This document shows, in pieces, positions 35,696 through 48,597 of a stretch of DNA of 64,000 nt; position 1 is the first letter of the stretch, and each line of letters opens with the position of its first letter. The stretch is taken from assembly GCF_963082655.1 (NCBI RefSeq), contig NC_081556.1:153819921-153883920 (forward strand), written 5' to 3'. Origin of the DNA: Stomoxys calcitrans. Its lineage: Eukaryota > Arthropoda > Insecta > Diptera > Muscidae. A program made the position numbers and the translations under genes. Under the pieces are notes generated by a model that was given only the letters and a program-made list of their open reading frames with translations, was not told the DNA's origin and did no database searches.

Positions 35696-35877
35696 GGATG
35701 AGAAAAAAATAAGTAAAAATCGAACCAAAAATGCGCTTTTGACAGCCCGAAGAAGATTTTGTAGGGCCATGGTGACCAACTTTAAAGGCCCACCAATGGG
35801 CCCCTGGGACTTCTTCTTTTGCATATAAAATGAATAACACCTTAGCTATAACCATGTATTAAATATCAGACTTATTT

Positions 35878-37721
35878 TCACCGAAGGATGGTGGGTATAA
35901 AAATGCAACTCATCGAAATATCCATTTCCGACCCTATATATATTTTCTATATATACCCTATATATATATATATTCTTGATCAGCGTAAAAATCTAAGACT
36001 ATCTAGCCATGTCCGACCATCTGTCTGTTGAAGTTACGCTACAGTCTTTAAAACTAGAGATATAGAGCTGAAACTTTGCACATATTCTTTTTTTTGTCCA
36101 TAAACAGGTTGAGTTCGAAGACGGGCTATTTCGGACTATATCTTGATATAGCCCCCATATAGACCGATCCGATTGAGGGTCTTAGGCCCATAAAAGCCAC
36201 ATTTATTATTCGATTGTGCTGAAATTTGGGAAAGTGAAATGTCTTAGGCCCTCCGACATCCTTCTTCAATTTGGCCCAGATCGGTCAAGATTTTCATATA
36301 ACTGCCATATAGACCGATCCGCCGATTTAGGGTCTTAGGCCCATAAAAGACACATTTATTATCCGATTTTGCTGAAATTTGTGACAGTGAGTTGTGTTAG
36401 GCCCTTCGACATCCTTTTCCTATTTGGCCCAGATAGGTCCAGATTTGGATATAGCTGCCATATAGACCGATCCTCCGATTTAGGGTCTTAGGCCCATAAA
36501 AGACACATTTATTATCCGATTCTGCTGAAATTTGGGACAGTGAGTTGTGTTAGACCCTTCGACATCCTTCTTCAATTTGGCCCAGATAGGTCCAGATTTG
36601 CATATAACTGCCATATAGACCAAACCGCGAATTAGGGTCTTAGGCCCATAAAAGCCACATTTATTATCCGATTCTGCTGAAATTTGGGACATTGAGTGTT
36701 AGGCCCTTCGACATCTTTTTTCAATTTGGCCCAGATAGGTCCAGATTTGGATATACCTGCCATATAGACCGATCCGCCGATTTAGGGTCTTAGGCCCATA
36801 AAAGACACATTTATTATCCGATTCTGCTGAAATTTGGGACAGTGAGTTGCGTTAGGCCCTTTGACATCCTTTTCCAATTTGGCCCAGATCGGTCCAGATT
36901 TTGATATTGCTGCCATATAGACCGATCTCTCGATTTATGGCTTTGGGCCCATAAAGAGGGCATATATTGTCCAATGTCGCCGAAATTTGGGACAATGAGT
37001 CAAGTTAACCCCCTCGACATACTTTTGTAATATGGCACAGATCGGTTCAGATTTGGATATAGCTGCCATATAGACCGATCTCTCGATTTAAGGTTTTGAG
37101 CCCATAAAATGCGCATTTATTGTCCGATTTTGCCAAAATTTGGGACAGGGAGTTGTTTTAGGCCCTTCGATATCCTTCTTCAATTTGGCTCAGATCTGTA
37201 TATATTTGGATATAGCTGCCATATAGACCGATCTCTCGATTTAAGGTTTTGGGCCCATAAAAGTCGCGTCTATAGCCCAATTTTGCCAAAATTTGGGACA
37301 GTGAGTTGTATTGGGCCCTTCGACATTCTTCTTAAATTTGGCCTAGATCGGTCCAGATTTGGATATAGCTGCCATATAGACCGATATCTTGATTTGAAGT
37401 CTTGGCCCCGTAAAAGGCATATTTATAATTCGATTTCACTGAAAATTTGACACTGTGGCTTATGTTAGGATTTTTGATATCTGTGTCGTATATGGTTCCG
37501 ATCAGTTTTTTTTAGATATAGCTACTAAAAAGATCAAAATTTTGGACAATGACTTGTACTTATTAGTATTTGGTCCAAATCGGAACATATTTCGATATAG
37601 CTGCTATGGGGCATAAGGTATGCATTTTCACCGAATTTTGAGGAGAGGTGGTTTACGTATATACCCGAGGTGGTGGGCAATCCAAAGTTCGGCCCGGCCG
37701 AACTTAACGCCTTTTTACTTG
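35878..37721 (+). mobile_element. DINE-1-like family A element, nearly complete
   Basis: A degraded 5' terminus (CCGAAGGATGGTGGGTATAA), an intact core with TTCTTGATCAGCGTAAAAAT, then about nine tandem units of roughly 145-150 bp. The 3' hairpin TTCGGCCCGGCCGAA is perfect and CTTG lies at 37718-37721. Confidence 0.85.
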
Positions 37722-39286
37722 CTTTTATTTAGTTTTTTTTTTAATTTATTTTTTTATTTATTTCTTTCATTATGGAAGGAAACGGGCAGATATCACTGTT
37801 TGGAGATTTTATTTATCCTTTAGTTATTGTCTACACTATCTATAATGGCTTTCTAGGATTTTCAGTTGAGGTCCCAAATTCATCCTTTGGACTTCTTCCC
37901 TTCGATAACCATACATAATGTCCAGCCTCACCAACCGCTTGAATGGAATTGCATTACCAGCTGAAGAAAATCTTCATTATCAAAAGCATATCACACACAC
38001 AATTGAGGCTTAGTCCAATGGATGATGCTCCACAAACAAGAAGTTCTAGCCGCGAAGAGTTACTTAAGACACAAACAAAATAGAATTCAATTCCAATGGA
38101 CAATGCAATTGCATCTGCAATGATTGCGGTACAATTGTGGCGGCTACCAACCCACAAATAGATGGCGAATGGTGGCGGTATTCAATGGATTGGAACATAC
38201 TGTTGGCAATGGTCAAACATTGTCTGTTGGTCTGGGCAATTGCAAAGCTCTACTTTGAACATGACGAGATCATTAGTGTAATTAGGGCACCACTAAGGGG
38301 GCCCCCACAAGCAAAATGCGACAACGACAATGCCGCATTTCCGGATGACAGTGAAAAATGTCAATAACTTAAAATGCAATTTATATTTGCAATTAAATAA
38401 GGCCAACAATTCAGGCATTCATAATGCAACAGAAAGTCATTCGAAATAGCAACAGACCACCCATTAATGAAGGAAAAGAATATCAAAGTTAAGGGTTTTT
38501 GTTTAGTATTTGGAGCGCACCACAAGCCGATTACTGTGTATGTCCATAGAGGCATGGGGCGGTTGAATATACGCACCCTCTTTTCAATCTAACGAAAGAG
38601 TTGCTGACGTGGATAACATTAAACTAGTCATAACCAGGAGACCGCATAAGCCATTTTGAAGGGTAAATTTTTGCCATACACAACTGCAAGAGACCAAGTA
38701 GTGATGTCCTTGCCTTAGATTTCTTCCATGTCCTTTAGTTTCTTAAAGGCTACAGTTTGGCTTGGCAAGGCAACAAACAGTCCTGCCGAATGACTCTGAA
38801 TCATATCTCTTTCTTCACTTTTAGATGATTCAACTCGTTTGTCAAGTTGTCCTTAGTAATGTTTCTTTTTTAAACCAAATATTATGTTGTGTCCCTTTTT
38901 TTGGGGGGGGGGGTAATCGTGAGAATTTTTCTAAAATTTGGTACCAATTTTTTTTTTAGGTATTTAATTGCCCAGCTGGACAATAACGTTGGCCATTTTC
39001 AAAGTTCTGACATATGATTTAAATGAAAATTTTTGCTGTACTGAAACCTATAATTAATTTTCTATTTATGAGCTCTTATTGCTGCAAGTTGTGGTGCATT
39101 TGTGAGGAAAGGTAATGTAACAGTTGGATTTCCATAAAGGAATAATTCATTGATTGCTGTTGTTTATGGTTATTCATTTGTATTGTATCTCAGTAATTTG
39201 GTATTTTTTCATTTGGAAATCGCTTGTAAATGCCATAACTATCACCTGTGGTGATGCTACACTATGCAACAAAAACCACTATAAAA
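37722..39286. other. Unique DNA, no gene seen
   Basis: Contains an 11-G run near 38894-38904 and a short GCATGGGGCGG motif near 38550-38561 that recurs elsewhere. No convincing coding frame. Confidence 0.5.
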
Positions 39287-40957
39287 TAAGTAAAAAGGCG
39301 TTAAGTTCGGCCGGGCCGAACTTTGGATACCCACCACCTCGGGTATATATGTAAACTACCTTTCATCAAAATCCGGTGAAAACTGCATACCTTATGTCCC
39401 ATAGCAGTTATATCGAAAGATGTTACGATTTGGACCAAATACTAATAAGTACAGTAGCAAATCTAAAAATAAACCGATCTGAACTATATACGACACGGAC
39501 GTCGAAAAGCCTAACAAAAGTCACTGTGTCAAATTTCAGTGAAGTCGGACAATAAATGCGCCTTTTATGACCCCAAAACCTTAAATCGAGAGATCGGTCT
39601 ATATGGCACCTATATTCAAATCTAGACCGATCTGGGCCAAATTGAAGGAAGACGTCGAAGAGCCTAAGTAAACTCGCTGTCTCAAATTTCAGCGACATCG
39701 AACAATAAATGCGTCTTTTATGGCCCCAAAACATAAAATTGAGATATCGGTCTATATGGCAGCTATATCGAAATCTGGACCGATCTGGGCCAAATTGAAG
39801 AAAGACGTCGAAGAGCCTTACTAAATTCACTGTCCCAAATTTCAGCGACATCGGACAATAAATGCGCCTTTTATGGCCCCAAAACATAAAATTGATACAT
39901 CGGTCTATATGGCAGCTATATCCAAATGTGGACCGATCTGTGCCATATTGCAGAAGTACGTCAAGGGGCTTAACCTAACTCACTGTCCCAAATTTCGGCG
40001 ACATCGTACATTAAATGTGCCTTTTATGGCCCCAAAACATAAAATCGAGATATCGGTTTATATGGCAGCTATATCCAAATCTGAACCGATTAGGGCCAAA
40101 TTGAAGAAAGATGTCTAAGGGCCTAAGACAGTTCACTATTCCGAATTTCAGAAAAATCGGATAATAAATGTGGCTTTTATAGGCCTAAGTCCCTAAATCA
40201 GAGGATCGGTCTATATGGCTGCTATATTCAAATCTGGATCGATCTGGGCGAAATTGTCAAGGGATGTTGAAGGGCCTAACAAAACTAACTGTCTCAAATT
40301 TCAACGACATCGGACAATAAATGCGCCTTTTATGGCCCCAAAACATAAAATTGATACATCGGTCTATATGGCAGCTATATCCAAATGTGGACCGATCTGT
40401 GCCATATTGCAGAAGTATGTCAAGGGGCTTAATCTTACTCACTGTCCCAAATATCGGCGACATCGGACAATAAATGTGCCTTTTATGGGCCCAAAACCTT
40501 AAATCGAGAAATCGGTCTATATGGCAGGTATATCCAAATCTGAACCGATCAGGGCCAAATTGAAGAAAGATGTCGAAGGCCTAACACAACTCACTGTCAC
40601 AAATTTCAGCATAATCGGATAATAAATGTGGCTTTTATGGGTCTAAGACCCTAAATCGGAGGATCGGTCTTTATGGGGGCTATATCAAGATATAGTCCGA
40701 TATAGCCCATCTTCGAACTTAACCTGCTTATGAACGAAAAAAGAATGTAATGTAAAGAATGTAAAGTTTCAGCTCAATATCTCTATTTTTAAAGACTGTA
40801 GCGTGATTTCAACAGACAGACGGACGGACATGTCTAGATCGTCTTAGATTTTTACGCTGATCAAGGGTTTATAAGGTCGGGAATGGACATTTCGATGTGT
40901 TGCAAACGGAATGACAAAATGAGTTATACCCACCCCCTTCTTCGGTGGTGGGTATAA
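39287..40957 (-). mobile_element. DINE-1-like family A element, both ends present
   Basis: Plus-strand AAGTAAAAAGGCGTTAAG and TTCGGCCGGGCCGAA form the reversed 3' end. Tandem units follow, then a short GTCY tract, the core and the reversed terminus GGTGGTGGGTATAA ending at 40957. Frames of 80-154 codons on both strands follow the tandem units and are not genes. Confidence 0.85.
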
Positions 40958-40971
40958 AAAGTGAAAAATAG

Positions 40972-41022
40972 CTAGGGTACCTACCCAAACCTAGGGTACC
41001 CACCCAAACCTGGGGTACCCAC
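40972..41022. repeat. Three-copy tandem repeat
   Basis: CTAGGGTACC(C/T)ACCCAAAC is repeated two and a half to three times with small differences. Confidence 0.8.
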
Positions 41023-42061
41023 CAAAGTCCCATCAAAGTAAAGAGTTCTAGACACCAAATTGAGATATGTGATAAAATTCGACGTCGAAATTTGAGTTTA
41101 TGTTACACTGTGTAATGAAGTTTGTCGAGGAACAACAGAGAGCCGGAGAGTGTTTGTGTGTGTGTGTGTGTGTGTATATCTATCTATTGAGTCCACGGTC
41201 TTTAGTTGTTGTTATCGCTGTTGTGTTGTTGTATCGCTATGGTCGTCGATGACGGTGGTGGTGGCGAGGCGATGTTTTTTTGCTGTCTCTGTGCTGTGTG
41301 TGTGTGTTTTTTTTTTGCATTCTATTAAGACCAAAGTTGTTAACTTTTGTTGACCAACCCACGCTAATCGTGTGGTCGTATCTATGGCTAAAGTCTCGCA
41401 GTAAGTCAACATCGCAAAGACCGTCATTGAAAAAGTCATTCCACATAATAAATTTATTTTATTATAATTTAATTACATTCTTTTAACAAATGTTTCTCTT
41501 GTTGTTCCAACAACTATGATGCGTGATTACAACTCCGACTCGAGCTCGAGTTGATCTGATCGCCATAGCAGTAAAAAAAAACACAAATTTTAGAAATATG
41601 TGAAAAAAAGTGTTGGAGGAGAGGGTAAGGATCGGCTATTGCGATGCTTGAGTGACGCAGCCCCAGTTCATTAGAAATCCAATTCAATTTCCACCCATGT
41701 GGTTTGGATTATTGTAGTCGATCATAATCTGTAATGAATGTCTTGGGAAATTTACAGCCAATCTCAGTCATTCACTGATTAAAGCTCTTAACTCGATAAA
41801 ATATGTAAAATATATGCAAGGTCGTTTAGAAAAAATCCAAAGTGGATAATGTTCTCTGCGAAAGGTCATAGTATTGGATTTCTTTAAATGATGAAGAATT
41901 TATTTGTTAGTCATATAAATAGCCGAGGTTAAAGGTTTTTTGTGTTTTGCGTGGTATTTTAAATTGAGCTGATTTTCAAAAGCTTTTAAAATTAGAATTT
42001 CATAAATCCTCAGAAGAAATTGGAAAAAGTGAGCTTTTATGTCCTGTTAGCGAAATAAGCG
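41023..42061. other. Unique DNA with GT microsatellites
   Basis: (GT)n near 41153-41174 and near 41295-41310, followed by a T run. No gene seen. Confidence 0.5.
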
Positions 42062-42243
42062 TATCCTGGTCAGTACAGAAAATTTTTCAGCGGTGGTTAT
42101 TCCCTCCTAATGCTGGCGACATTTGTGAGGTACCATGCCATGCATAGAAGCCATGTAAAAACTTCTCTTAAAAGAGGTATCGCACTGCGGCACTCTGTTC
42201 GGACTCGTCTTAAAAAGGAGTTCCCTTATCATTGAGCTTACAT
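42062..42243 (+). mobile_element. SINE body fragment, 5'-truncated
   Basis: Starts after the tRNA-like head at CAGAAAATTTTTCAGCGGTG and runs to CTTATCATTGAGCTTA. It matches 25530-25680 and lacks both pol III boxes. Confidence 0.8.
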
Positions 42244-42247
42244 TTGA

Positions 42248-42360
42248 GCTTACAAACAGGATAACGAAATTAGTTTAACCCCATTGTGGAGGGGTATAAA
42301 AACGGAATGACTTGATGACTAGTATTCACCCCATCCTATGGTGGAGGATATAAAAAGTGC
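42248..42360 (-). mobile_element. Two DINE-1 5' end fragments
   Basis: Two successive copies of the reversed family B 5' terminus: AACGAAATTAG with GGAGGGGTATAA (to about 42300), then GGAATGACTTG with GGAGGATATAA (to about 42357). Confidence 0.65.
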
Positions 42361-42403
42361 TTTTTTATGGGTTCGGAAAGTAGTATTTCGATGTGGTGGT
42401 GGG

Positions 42404-43791
42404 CAGCGTTACCGTTGGAAATTTTCAAATAGTGGCACAAAAAGTGTCATTTGGAAAAAAGAGTGGCATTTTGTTTTTTGAAAAGTGGCACATTTTTTTT
42501 GTTTTTATTAAAATAAACAAATAAACAAAAAAGCTAGGAGAGAGCTAGTGATAATGGAACCATCATCATCGGAGAGCTACGATGAATCCAACACCGTTTC
42601 TTTGAATTTGTTAAGGAGGGAAGAAGCTGCCATGGGATTGACACCATAGGTAAGTGACGCACAGTGGGACTAGAAAAAATTAGTGCAAATTAGTATGTCA
42701 GTTGTGAACGCATACAGATAGCTTCAATGATAACAAAGTGTTCGCAGGCGTCACATGACCAAATAGAAAGCTCCCTTAGCCTCACATCAGTGGTCGTAGC
42801 AATTTATCTAGCCACAATATTCAAAAGCATTAGATGGTTAGTTATCTTTGCCAGCACAACATATGTACTTTTGTATACGGTGGTGACAGTTGTAGTCCTA
42901 TGCAGCCTTCGAAATGCATATTGATGCTCGGTGAATGGAAATTGTCCAACGAGAGGTGCGAGAGGAGTAGTCCCTCACGCGTCTTGGCTACTGATGAGAG
43001 CTGGGAGATCGGTCTGTATGACTCCCTCTTACTCGTATCCCATCTTCCAAACATCGAGTACTATAATAGTGTTCAGATAGGCTGATGACGGTTGTATGGT
43101 AATCGACTCCAGGCAGATTCAGATTCTTCAGCATCAGTGTAGAGATTCTTTTTGGAACCAGCGCAACTTGGCGCCACGAATGACATTCGCAACTTCGTGG
43201 ATGGTTATTGTTTTTGTAGCAATGTGTTTTACACTGAAAGACTCCATCGGGCCAATGCGGTACGTACAACCGGCTGCCATGGGATTGCACGGTTATTTGT
43301 GATGGCTTTCCGGCAGCATGGAGATCACAGATATAGCCTTTTCACTCACGGGTCAATAAATTGACATTTAAGGAAAATATCTCATAATTATCGCCAGCAT
43401 TTTTTTTTTTAATTGTTTTCCAAGCAAGCAAATAAAAAAACTAAACAAAAAAAATATCAGCTGTTTTTCGGCAAATTTTCACTGAAAGTCCTTCGGGTAC
43501 TTTTGCTTGCAAATTTTTTAGCGAGTAAAATGGCTTTTACTTCAAATTTTTGCTGTCAAATTTTTAATGGAAAAGTACGCGAACAGACCTATTTATATAC
43601 GATTTGTTGAACGACAAACAATAGATAATCGCTACATAGTTGTATTTTTGAACAAGTGGCACAAATAGATGGAAAAGTGGCTCAAAAATTTTTAAAAGTA
43701 TGGCATTTAGTATCAAAATAATAAAGTGGCACACAAGTGGCATCGTCCAAAGTGTCAAATTTGATACTAAAGTGGCACAACGGTAACGCGG
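42404..43791. mobile_element. hAT transposon, non-autonomous, about 1.4 kb
   Basis: The left end CAGCGTTACCGTTG and the right end in reverse, CCGCGTTACCGTTG, match at 13 of 14 positions; CAG-type ends are characteristic of hAT. The flanks GTGGTGGG (42396-42403) and GTGGTGGA (43792-43799) match at 7 of 8, the expected 8-bp duplication. Subterminal zones hold repeated AGTGGCAC words, all in one orientation on both sides. The centre (about 42650-43370) does not resemble a hAT transposase and may be captured DNA. Confidence 0.75.
42554..42649 (+). other. Possible short first exon in the hAT element
   Basis: An acidic 31-codon frame (MEPSSSESYDESNTVS...) ends in TAG, immediately followed by GTAAGT at 42650-42655, a strong splice donor context. 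It could be a relic of a transposase first exon or chance. Because the stop codon lies just before the donor, a spliced product could not continue in this frame. Confidence 0.25.
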
Positions 43792-43857
43792 GTGGTGGAT
43801 ATAACCAACCAAGGGATTTCCCTTGACCTCTCTTTGGTTAAGAGAAACGGTGCAAAC

Positions 43858-43912
43858 ATTTTGGTGGAGGGTATATAAGATTCTGCCTAGCCTAACTTAG
43901 CAATTTTTTACC
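43858..43912 (+). mobile_element. DINE-1-like family B 3' end fragment
   Basis: GGTGGAGGGTATATAAGATT and a degraded hairpin followed by AACTTAGCAATTTTTTAC. Confidence 0.6.
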
Positions 43913-43914
43913 AC

Positions 43915-44205
43915 TTATACCTACCACCATAGGATTGGGGGAGTAATAATTAAGTCATTCCGTTTGCAACATATCGAAATTTCCATTTTTGACCCTAAGA
44001 CGATTTAACAATGTCCGAGTGTCCGTTAGTTGTAATCATGCTACAGTCTTTAAAAATTGAGATATTGAGTTGAAATTTTGCACAGACTAGTATTTGTTCT
44101 ATACGCAGGTTAAATTCTTGAATGGACCACATTGGACAATATTTGGATATAGCTGCCATATAGAACAATCTGGCGGTTTAGAGTCTTAAGCCAATAACAG
44201 GCACT
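43915..44205 (+). mobile_element. DINE-1-like family A 5' fragment
   Basis: Starts TTATACCTACCACC, with the core variant CTAAGACGATTTAACAATGT found uninterrupted here. This is the reference for the empty site of the hAT insertion at 12206. It ends after one unit. Confidence 0.75.
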
Positions 44206-44290
44206 CCCATAAAACCGTTTTCGACCCTTCGCTTAGCGTCTTCTAATCTAAAATGTGGTCCTAATATGTGCCAATGAAATAAAAAGAAAA

Positions 44291-46169
44291 CAAGTAGAAA
44301 GGCGTTAATTTCGGCCGGGCCGGATATATATGTAAACCACATTTCGTCATAGTCCGGTGAAAAAATGAATAATTTATGCCAAGCAATGAAATATGGTCCG
44401 ATTTGGACCAAATTCGACATGGATATTGAGATTGGTCTAATAAGTACAAGTCATTGTTAAATTTAGTAGTATAAAATATTGGTCTGTTTGGTAGCCATAT
44501 CCAAATGTAGACCGATCTGAACCTTATACGATACGGATGCCGAAAAGCATAACGTAAGTTACTGTGTCAAATTTCAGCAAAATCGGATTATAAATGTGCC
44601 TTTTATGGGGCCACGACTTTAAATCGGGAGATCGGTCTATATGGCAGCTATATCCAAATCTAAACCGATCTGGGCCAAATTGAAGAGGTCTGTCGAAGGG
44701 CCTAACACAACTCATTGTCCCAAATTTTAGCAAAATCGGATGATAAATGTGGGTTTTATGGGCCTAACACCATAAATCGGAGGATTGGTCTATATGGCAG
44801 CTATATCCAAATCTGGACCGATCTGAGCCAAATTGACGGAGGATGTCGACGGGCCTAACACAACAATTCACTGTCCCGAATTTCATCAAAATCGGATAAT
44901 AAATGTGGCTTTTTTGGGCCTAAGACCCCAAATCGGAGGATGGGTCTATATGGCAGCTATATCCAAATCTGGACCGATCTGAGCCAAATTGACGGAGGAT
45001 GTCGACGGGCCTAACACAATTCACTGTCCCGAATTTCATCAAAATCGGATAATAAATGTGGCTTTTTTGGGCCTTAGACCCTAAATCGGAGGATGGGTCT
45101 ATATGGCAGCTATATCCAAATCTGAACCGATCTGGGACAAATTAACGGAGGAAGTCGAAGGGCCTAACACAACTCACAGTTATGGGGCCAAGACTTTAAA
45201 CCGAGAGATCGGTCCATATGACAGCTATATCCAAATCTGAACCGATCTGGTCCAAATTTCGGCGAAATCGGACAATAAATTCGCTTTTATGGGGTCAAAA
45301 TCTTAAATCGAGAGATTGGTATATTTGACAGCTATATCCAAATCTGGCCGATATGAGCCAAATTGCAGAAAGTTGTTCAAGAGTCTAACGCAACTTACTG
45401 TCCCAAATTTCGACAAAATCCGACAATAAACGCGTCTTTTATGGGCCCAAATCATAAATCCAGAGATCGGTCTAAAAGGCAGCTATATCCAAATCTGAAC
45501 CGATCTGAGCCAAATTGAAGAATAATGTTGCAGGGTCTAACACAACTCACTGTCCCAAATTTCGGCGACATTGGACCTTTAATCGAGAGATCGGTCTATA
45601 TGACAGCTATATTCAAGTCTGGACCGATCTGGGCCAAATTGCAAAAAGATGTCAAAGGGTCTAACACAACTCACTGTCCCAAATTTCGGAGACATTGGAC
45701 AATAAATGCACCTTTCATGGGCTCAAGACCTTAAATCGAGAGATCGGTTTATATGGCAGGTACATCCAAATTTGGACCAAATTGAAGATGGATGTCGACT
45801 GGCCTAACACAACTCACTTTCCCAAATTTCAGCAACATCGGATAGTAAATGTGGCTTTTATGGGCCCAAGACCCTAAATCGGCGGATGGGTCTATATGGG
45901 GTCTATATCAATATATAGTCCAATATAGCCCATCTTCGAACTGCTTATAGACAAAAAAAGAATTTGTGCAAAGTTTCAGGTCAATATCTCTATTTTTAAA
46001 GACTGTAGAGGTATTTCAACAGACAGACGGACGGACATGGCTAGATCGTCTTTGGGTTTAACGGCTATCAAGAATATATGGACTTTATAGGATCGTAAAT
46101 GGATATTTCGATGTGCTGTTAACGGAATGACAAAATGAATAAGCCCCCATCCTTCGGTGGTGGGTATAA
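44291..46169 (-). mobile_element. DINE-1-like family A element, both ends present
   Basis: The reversed 3' end CAAGTAGAAAGGCG with hairpin remains lies at 44291; about ten tandem units follow; then GTCY, the core and the reversed 5' terminus GGTGGTGGGTATAA at 46169. Two adjacent units (about 44785-45110) are almost identical, suggesting recent unequal exchange. Confidence 0.85.
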
Positions 46170-48597
46170 TTATATTAAGAGGATTTTCATCACAAACATT
46201 TCTTGGGAAAAAGAGTAATAAAACCTCCGATGAACTGAAACGTTATGCAACAAGCTATAAAACTTTACTTAAAACAAAGGTTTTACTACAGCAAGTGTCA
46301 CTTAACATATGGCTAACGAAGTGACCCCTCCTTGTGTTTTCCAAATGCTTAGCACCAAAATGAGATGTAGTTTGTGTTTCTTTTTAAACCTCCCTCTCTC
46401 TCTTTCTCTCTAATCTAATTTCATTAGCGTGTAATGAGTGACCTTTTCATGGGTTATAAATTCAATACTTAAATTTCTATAACAGAAGAAAATTTATTTT
46501 CTTTGGTCTTCAGTGTCTTGCCATTAAGACATTTTCCTTTACCTGACTTTCCCAATTTTGTTTTTTTTTTTTTGTGAAACGAGCCCGGAAAGAAAGGATA
46601 ACTGAACTTAACTAAAGCAGGCAACTATGAAAAGACTTGAGAAAAGACCAGACCAAGAACTATTTTCAAGATTGAAGATTTTTCTAATAAGATATGGAAG
46701 CATAAGGCATGCTAACGGATGCCGGAATGTAGGCATGGCCATTGTACTGTAACATGGAAGTACTGCGGTGGCTGCTGCTGCTGCTGCTGCCTGAAATATG
46801 GCAAAATGAATATTCAAATGCTTGAAATATTTTATAGTGGCATGATTATATTTCTTTGTTTTTTTTTGACGTTGTTGTTGTTGTTGAGGATATTTGAATG
46901 TGAGTGTGCCTTGCATGTTTTATGGCTGCTGCAACAATTGGCAAAATTTATTTATCTTAGAATTGATGGAGGGGCTTTCTCGAGTGAGAAACAAAAAACA
47001 AAAACAGCTCTCGCTGCACCAAGAACGGGGACAGCCATCCAGCTAGCTAAGCAGCCAGGAAGAAAACTAAGGTCCCCACACAAAAAGTAGCCAAGACCAC
47101 TATGAAAATGTTGAACTTGGCCAAAAAGTCAAAGCCGAAAAAAGAGGATACAGGGAAGGTGACTGTCTTGGCAGCACCGCGGAGACAGCTAATACTGATG
47201 TTGCCCCTGCTGCTGCTGCTGCTTCTGCTGCCTTGGCGGCGGTGTTGGTGGCTGTTGCTGCCTAATATTGCCATGACATTAGTCCTCGTCGACATTTCAC
47301 TGCATGTTGCGCCGCTCGCTGATTGTCAAAAAGGCAATGGTATTGAATTTATGCACACCATGCCAAAGACACCGCTAACTGGTGTGTGATGGTAGAGTTG
47401 AAACTTCAAGGATGAGATGCTGTTTGAGGAAAGCAAGCAATGCACGGCAGCACCATACACCATAGAGTGCTACAGCACAAACACCCTAAGTATGGCTTGT
47501 CCTACTATACGTTTGAGATTGCGTGCAAGTTTGTTGTCTAAGTCTTTCGTTTGAACCACCACCACCACCACTCACTGCAGCTCTTTGTCTCATTGTGACT
47601 TGACATCTTTCGAACGTCAACGACTTGTGAGCCTCCCTACTGCATATTTGCAAGCGAAAGCAAAAAAAAAAAAAACACCGACCCAGCCTTAAAAGTTTTC
47701 AGCAATTGTCACTGTTGCGTGTAGAGTGCTGACAAAGTGGGGTTGGTGTGAAGTTGTTAGGCAAACGAAACGAAACGAAATGTGTGTAGTAATGATCGAA
47801 GCGTAATAATAAATAGCGAAACATTGAAAATTGAAAGGCAGTAAGAAATACAAAACTAAAAACACAACATCAACACTAAGACAGGCTCACAGGCTCACAG
47901 CACACAGCCCCACTGGCACTCACTAACAGCACCAACTAACATTTGTACAAATTTCAAACTATTTTTATGGCAACGTCGTTGTTAAGTCTCGAACGAACTG
48001 CATGCAGTCCCCAAAGACTCAGCAGGGTGATTGCGTCCCAAGACTTATGAACAGAGCACTGCCTAGCTCTGATCTCAGCTGAGCTGAGAGGTACAGATAT
48101 GTGTTTTGTGAACGCTTTTTTATATTTATTTCTATTTGCCGTCTCTGGACTTTTGGCCAGCTATGTAGGTGTGAGTTTGTTTAACTAACGGCTGACTGTA
48201 GTTCATGTACAGTGGTCAAAACATGTAAGCATTTGGTTTAAATTTTATGGTATACTATTCAAAATTGCTCTGTTAGGATTTGATTGAAATGTTGCATATT
48301 TTAAAATTTTGTTGTGATTTTCCCCTTCTACGCCATACATGCTCCGAATTAGTACTAAAGCTTCTACATTAACTAATCTTGCGATATGAGCTCCTGAGCA
48401 CAAGTGAGCATAGAGGACGTCGTTCTTAGTCAATTGGACTTAAATTTTGAGTAGGGATTTGTAAGATGTCTTGGAAAGTATGTTGGCCCGACTGCAGATA
48501 GACCTAGAGTTTGGCCTATCTGCAGTCGAAATATGCTCTTTTACCTAGGGGAGGGCATTAAAGGATTAATGTAAGTGTACGACTTTACGATTTTAGG
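46170..48597. other. Unique DNA with CTG/GTT repeats
   Basis: (CT)n lies near 46390-46411; CTGCTG runs near 46771-46790 and 47205-47235; GTTGTT near 46872-46886. Overlapping frames of up to 123 codons depend on these runs. Complexity otherwise resembles conserved non-coding fly DNA, but I cannot show function. Confidence 0.45.

Noticed and set aside
38889..38912. G-quadruplex at the 11-G run
   Set aside because: A single G run with no further G tracts nearby cannot form an ordinary intramolecular quadruplex.
39423..40502. Frames of 80-154 codons on both strands with repeated IWAKLQKDVEG/FDILLQFGPDR words
   Set aside because: The same words occur wherever family A units occur, on either strand. 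They are translations of a non-coding tandem repeat.
43081..43130. Reverse transcriptase ADD motif in the hAT cargo
   Set aside because: GCTGATGACGG reads ADDG in one frame, but a stop precedes it and no flanking RT motif is present.
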